Source of the DNA: a virus
DNA: 33,238 nt
Strand: one strand, 5' to 3'
IMG/VR virus record: IMGVR_UViG_3300015024_000020
Location: 1 to 33,238 of that record
Part shown: piece by piece, positions 29,638 through 33,238 of the stretch
How the letters are laid out: each line of letters begins with the position of its first letter
Numbering within the stretch: the stretch's first letter is position 1
Position numbers and translations under genes: made by a program
Notes under the pieces: model-generated
The model's input: only the letters and a program-made list of their open reading frames with translations
Told to the model about the DNA's origin: nothing
Database searches by the model: none

Positions 29638-31638
29638 ATGTCTAAGAGTGAATTACAGTCAGATCAGATAGTCGTAAACGTCGCGCTTCCCGTTACTCGG
29701 CAAGCCGCTGGCGTTACCGGCGACGCATTCTTACCGGCTTTCGATCAGAACTTAGACTCGCCAATGCGACTCTACGCATCTAATCCGTCGGACGCATTCT
29801 TACATTTTCAAGCGCAGCAATTTCAGACGTCGGACGGTACTGGGAAATCAGTCCCACCGATCTCTTCTCAGATTCCTTCAGTCCCGAGTTCAACGGTCAA
29901 CTTTCAAACTCAAGCCACCACTGGCGCGACTTTTGTCATTCCGTTTCCCGCCACAGACACGGTCGGAAACTATTTACGCCTCGGCTTCACTTTACTTTCT
30001 TCTGGCACAATTCAAGCTCTCTTTTCTTCTGCGGCAACACTCTCAGCTTTGGCAAACCCAGGGACGCTCTTTATCAATGGCGGAATTCCGCTCGGTTGGA
30101 TCGACCTTCAATGTACCTCTGGCACCGCACCTACGAAATATAAGACCGCAGGGTCTACGACTTCGATCATCGAGAACGCGGTTGGCGGAGTGTCACGCAT
30201 CGTTGCATTCGGCTCGGGCGGCGGCGGCTCTGGCGGAACGGGCGATCAAACAAATGCTCTCAACCGACTAGAAGATTGGTTCGGGGCTTCACCTTATCAA
30301 TTCATGTCTCCTTCGGTTTTTAAGACCGACGGAAACACTTACATCGCATCTTCAACCGGCACTTACGACATCGTAAACAACTGGTACTTAGCGAACGTCG
30401 GTCAAGCCGTGGTCGCATCTCAGCTTTACGATTCTGTTTTCTTAAACCTCGCAATTGACTGCGCACAGGTTGAAGCCATTTTACTTTTTGATTCGACAGG
30501 TGTGGACCTCGCACCGGCAGTTGGTTTTTCCCGTGACGGCGGTTTGAACTATTTCCCGATGACGATGTCTCGGATTGGTTTAACGGATGCTTGGCGCGCG
30601 ACATTGAACATCACGGCAGACGAAGCGAGCTTCACCGCTCAATCTTCGTTCACAACGACGGCGACAGGATCTTTGGATCTCGCAGGCTCGGGTGCTGCGG
30701 GTGTGAATCGCTCAATGCCAATCGTCGTTGCGGCTTCGACCTACGCGGTTTATCGCAACGTCGCTTTGACCATAAACAAGCTCGGCTCGCCACTTGGAAA
30801 CTTCACGGTGAGAATCGTGAAAGACAACGGATCGGGTCTTCCTTCTGCGCTTAATTCAGACGTCTTGAGTGAGTCGGCCCTTCAGTCAATCTCTGCTCTC
30901 GCATCTGGAACTCAAGTGGCCACGGTCCAAATCCCGCTTCTTGCGGTGGCTCCTGGAACTTATCACTTGGTTGTGTGGACGGATCTTATCTATACAAATT
31001 CTTACGCTGCCGGAACGACAGCTCTTCAGTTAAAATCAGTCGCGACAGGATCAGGCGGATCTTTCAACGGAACCGCATGGTCAACGACAGTGAACTCTTT
31101 CCTTTATTCTTTGAACGGTCGAAATCAAATCGCAATGATGCAGTACACGTCAGGAACGGCGGGTTCAAAATTTGTCGGTTTCGGTTTAGCCTACAACACG
31201 AAACCCGGTGTCGTTTCTGGCATTTTCAACTTGGAAATTCAAACCTTCCTTGGATCGGCCAATCAATCAACCTTCACGCTCACTAAGTTTTTACCAGACC
31301 CAGATCTTCTGAAAGTTTACGAAGTCGGGACTGGTCAGGTTTACTCTCGCGGTCTTGGATCTTTCGCGACCGACGGTATGAACGTGGTTTTCCCTGCCGG
31401 AACCTTCAACAAACCCGGCGATACTGTTCAACTTCGTTTCGAACAAACTCAAGGTCACGCATTTGATTCAAGCGACAAGAACGGATCTTTGCTCGCATCA
31501 AACAATTTAGGCTCAAACGATCCGACGATTGATAAGTCAGTAGCCGGACTCGGTGTGATCTTGCAGCGGCCCGACGGGACGAAGCGAATGATAACCATCG
31601 ACAACAACGACAACATTGTCATCAAGTCGGTCCCTTAA
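29638..31638 (+). CDS. Large fibre or receptor-binding protein with choice-of-anchor-R-like domain
   Basis: The 666-residue protein has an N-terminal part typical of phage appendages ('RLYASNPSDAFLHFQAQQFQ'), a glycine-rich break ('GSGGGGSGGTGDQTN', about 198-212) and a beta domain. At about 345-490 it has a stretch like 'choice-of-anchor R' domains ('NVALTINKLGSPLGNFTVRI', 'APGTYHLVVWTDLIYTN'). Such domains are predicted beta-sandwiches on secreted and phage surface proteins. Residues about 545-605 carry another small module ('LLKVYEVGTGQVYSRGLGSF', 'DTVQLRFEQTQGHA'). Overall it reads as an elongated, multi-domain fibre. A GGAGAAGAG ribosome-binding site precedes the ATG. Confidence 0.7.
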   Translation: MSKSELQSDQIVVNVALPVTRQAAGVTGDAFLPAFDQNLDSPMRLYASNPSDAFLHFQAQQFQTSDGTGKSVPPISSQIPSVPSSTVNFQTQATTGATFVIPFPATDTVGNYLRLGFTLLSSGTIQALFSSAATLSALANPGTLFINGGIPLGWIDLQCTSGTAPTKYKTAGSTTSIIENAVGGVSRIVAFGSGGGGSGGTGDQTNALNRLEDWFGASPYQFMSPSVFKTDGNTYIASSTGTYDIVNNWYLANVGQAVVASQLYDSVFLNLAIDCAQVEAILLFDSTGVDLAPAVGFSRDGGLNYFPMTMSRIGLTDAWRATLNITADEASFTAQSSFTTTATGSLDLAGSGAAGVNRSMPIVVAASTYAVYRNVALTINKLGSPLGNFTVRIVKDNGSGLPSALNSDVLSESALQSISALASGTQVATVQIPLLAVAPGTYHLVVWTDLIYTNSYAAGTTALQLKSVATGSGGSFNGTAWSTTVNSFLYSLNGRNQIAMMQYTSGTAGSKFVGFGLAYNTKPGVVSGIFNLEIQTFLGSANQSTFTLTKFLPDPDLLKVYEVGTGQVYSRGLGSFATDGMNVVFPAGTFNKPGDTVQLRFEQTQGHAFDSSDKNGSLLASNNLGSNDPTIDKSVAGLGVILQRPDGTKRMITIDNNDNIVIKSVP

Positions 31639-31648
31639 GGAGAGATGA

Positions 31649-32695
31649 ATGGGTTTGCCTGTAAATGAAATTTCAACTGGCTCCAAAAATTTACTGATTA
31701 ACGGACTTTTTGAAGTTTATCAAAGGTCTGTGAATGCTTCCGGTCAGGGCGGAGCTTACGTCTCTGCGGATCGTTGGGGAGTTGATGGACTCAACTATCA
31801 AAATACTCTCGCCAAAAATATTTCACTCGCGGTGAATAGCACTTTAGTTTTGCCAGGAACTTTTTCGCACGGTCGAATTTCAACCGTCGATGCCTTGACC
31901 AACAGAGTTGGCGTTTCTCAGAAAATCGAAAACATTTTTCTGATCCCATACGTCGGAAGAACGATGACCCTTTCGTTTTGGGTTCGCCGTGTTGCGGGAG
32001 CAAGCTGCACCGGAGACGCTTCGATTTCCTCGATCCTTTATCCTGGAGACGGAGTTCACAGTTGGAGTTCTCTCCCGCGCGATGCCTACGATCTCACGAC
32101 CGTAAACTTTTTGAACCACAACACGGCGTTCAATAGTATTTCGACGACCGCTTGGACTCAGTTCACAAGAAGCTTCACGGTGACTTCTACGATGGGAGCG
32201 AACGGTCTCCAAATCGGACTCTTCGCCGCGTGCAACGGAAGTAATTATCGCACAAGCCCTGGCGTCGGTAACTCGTTCACATTCACGAGCGGAGCACTTT
32301 TTGATTTAGCCGGAGTATCACTCACCTTAAGCGGGAGTGGTCCCGACATCGCTTCGATCCGAAAGACATACGCAGAAGAGCTGACTCTTTGTTGGCGATA
32401 TTATGAGCCCGCTCAGGGCATGGTCGGAACTGCAATTTCGACAAGTCAGGTTGAATTCGGCGGACGATTTGCGGTCGCAAAAAGAACGATCCCAAGCTTG
32501 TTGGTCACGGGAATTGTAAGCCTTCGGTCGCCGGTTGGCCCGGCGGACTTCTCATCAAGCGGCGCTCTGCAAAACGCAACGGCGTCACCGTACAGCTATT
32601 GGACTCAGATGACCGGGTACTCGGGATTGTCGGTGGCGCTGATCGTTTATGATCGCGGGACAAGCACTGGCCTCTGGGCGAGCGCGGAACTTTAA
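31649..32695 (+). CDS. Receptor-binding fibre tip protein (NLLINGxFEVxQR family)
   Basis: The 348-residue product has the opening 'KNLLINGLFEVYQRS' and 'YVSADRWGVDGLNYQ', a signature of carbohydrate-binding-like beta domains in phage receptor-binding proteins. It continues with 'MTLSFWVRRVAG', 'WTQFTRSFTV' and 'YAEELTLCWRYYEP', the last being the usual join between the carbohydrate-binding-like part and the distal tip. The final 110 residues are beta-rich and would form the variable tip. AAGGAGAG precedes the start (an out-of-frame ATG lies four bases earlier). It is the best candidate in the window for direct host recognition. The receptor cannot be inferred from sequence alone. Confidence 0.8.
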   Translation: MGLPVNEISTGSKNLLINGLFEVYQRSVNASGQGGAYVSADRWGVDGLNYQNTLAKNISLAVNSTLVLPGTFSHGRISTVDALTNRVGVSQKIENIFLIPYVGRTMTLSFWVRRVAGASCTGDASISSILYPGDGVHSWSSLPRDAYDLTTVNFLNHNTAFNSISTTAWTQFTRSFTVTSTMGANGLQIGLFAACNGSNYRTSPGVGNSFTFTSGALFDLAGVSLTLSGSGPDIASIRKTYAEELTLCWRYYEPAQGMVGTAISTSQVEFGGRFAVAKRTIPSLLVTGIVSLRSPVGPADFSSSGALQNATASPYSYWTQMTGYSGLSVALIVYDRGTSTGLWASAEL

Positions 32696-32703
32696 GGAGA
32701 ATT

Positions 32704-33238
32704 ATGGGACAAATATTATTGCCTGAAAAAATTGGCTCGCTCTCTCAAAATGGCGGAGTGGTAACTCTCGGTCCTTCGATCATAAACATCGGCGGGCAAC
32801 AATATCGCACGAGCACCTTGAGTCTAACTCTTCCGACCTTAACGGCGAATCAGCTCTACATGATTTACGCGGTACTCGTTGGCGGAGTAGTGACTCTCGT
32901 TCAAGACACTGCGGTGAACAGTGCTGGTCCCACAGGTTACACGACTTGGCGTTTGGTTTCGGCTTACTACGCGAACAACGCAGCGACCGTGGGCTTCGGT
33001 GGTTTCGTGAACATCACTGGCGCTCCGAGATCAGATACGATCATTCATTCGCTTCCGACCTTCTCGTTTGTGACAGGCGGATGGACGAACGTGAATCTCA
33101 AAAATAAATACTACCGGGACGGTGGATACATTCACTACTCGGGTAACTCGACTTTCACTTCGGGAACCGCAGCATTCAACGTACCGATGATTGTTCTGCC
33201 GGGTGTGACCATCGACCTGACTCGGTTTACGAATTCGT
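32704..33238 (+). CDS. Fibre or adhesin protein, 3' end cut by the window
   Basis: The ATG at 32704 follows AAGGAGAATT at a good distance, and the frame stays open to the window end, giving at least 178 residues. The visible part is beta-rich with 'LTLPTLTANQLYMIYAVLV', 'YTTWRLVSAYYANNAATVGF' and 'NKYYRDGGYIHYSGNSTFTS'. These patterns, especially 'L..ltLP.L.an.lYmiYa', occur in phage receptor-binding proteins that follow a tip gene. No catalytic motif is visible. It ends mid-protein, so its C-terminal part cannot be described. Confidence 0.7.
   Translation, partial: MGQILLPEKIGSLSQNGGVVTLGPSIINIGGQQYRTSTLSLTLPTLTANQLYMIYAVLVGGVVTLVQDTAVNSAGPTGYTTWRLVSAYYANNAATVGFGGFVNITGAPRSDTIIHSLPTFSFVTGGWTNVNLKNKYYRDGGYIHYSGNSTFTSGTAAFNVPMIVLPGVTIDLTRFTNS

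Noticed and set aside
1-33238. CRISPR arrays, tRNA genes, insertion sequences, integrase or attachment sites
   Set aside because: I saw no regularly spaced repeats, cloverleaf-like segments, transposase motifs or flanking direct repeats. The gaps between genes are too short for most of these.
29638-33238. A diversity-generating retroelement acting on the fibre genes
   Set aside because: No reverse transcriptase gene and no template-variable repeat pair were seen in the window. The sequence beyond the right edge is not available, so this is absence of evidence only.

Overview
The window is a densely packed, single-strand segment of a tailed bacteriophage with a contractile tail (myovirus morphology). 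Every convincing gene lies on the + strand. Neighbours overlap by 1 to 47 bases or are separated by a few tens of bases, and the only gap near 100 bases is at 12186-12288. I see no host housekeeping gene, tRNA, integrase, terminase, replication gene or lysis cassette. It is therefore the middle-to-late structural part of a phage or prophage. Ribosome-binding sites are of the ordinary GGAG/GAGG type, as expected for a bacterial host, and base composition looks balanced. I cannot name the host.

Layout. (1) 1-2768: the end of an unidentified gene, a small gene and three adhesin-like proteins that share domains with one another. (2) 2771-3968: two small unknown genes and a probable circularly permuted NlpC/P60-type cysteine hydrolase. 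(3) 3968-6069: three consecutive beta-rich proteins, probably virion accessory proteins. (4) 6072-9605: five genes in the position of the head-tail connector, neck and tail-terminator proteins. (5) 9620-12185: tail sheath and tail tube. (6) 12289-15438: two overlapping tail-assembly-chaperone-like genes and the tape measure protein. (7) 15428-25847: baseplate, with a gp27-like hub, a gp5/gpV-like spike, a small zinc-ribbon-like protein, a three-repeat glycine-rich protein, a fused LysM plus gp25-like wedge protein, a giant baseplate-J protein and a gpI-like wedge protein. (8) 25866-33238: a long run of fibre and receptor-binding proteins, the last cut by the window end.

How the parts work together: the connector genes join the tail to the head portal. 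The tube polymerises on the hub and spike to a length set by the tape measure, with the chaperones keeping the tape measure soluble. The sheath polymerises around the tube. The J, I and gp25-like wedges form the baseplate, and the fibres bind the host surface. The most unusual points are a module shared by the sheath and the oversized J protein, the LysM-gp25 fusion, the triplicated glycine-rich baseplate-locus protein, the chaperone pair whose G-run slippery site cannot reach the second frame, and the reuse of small adhesin domains as free-standing genes.
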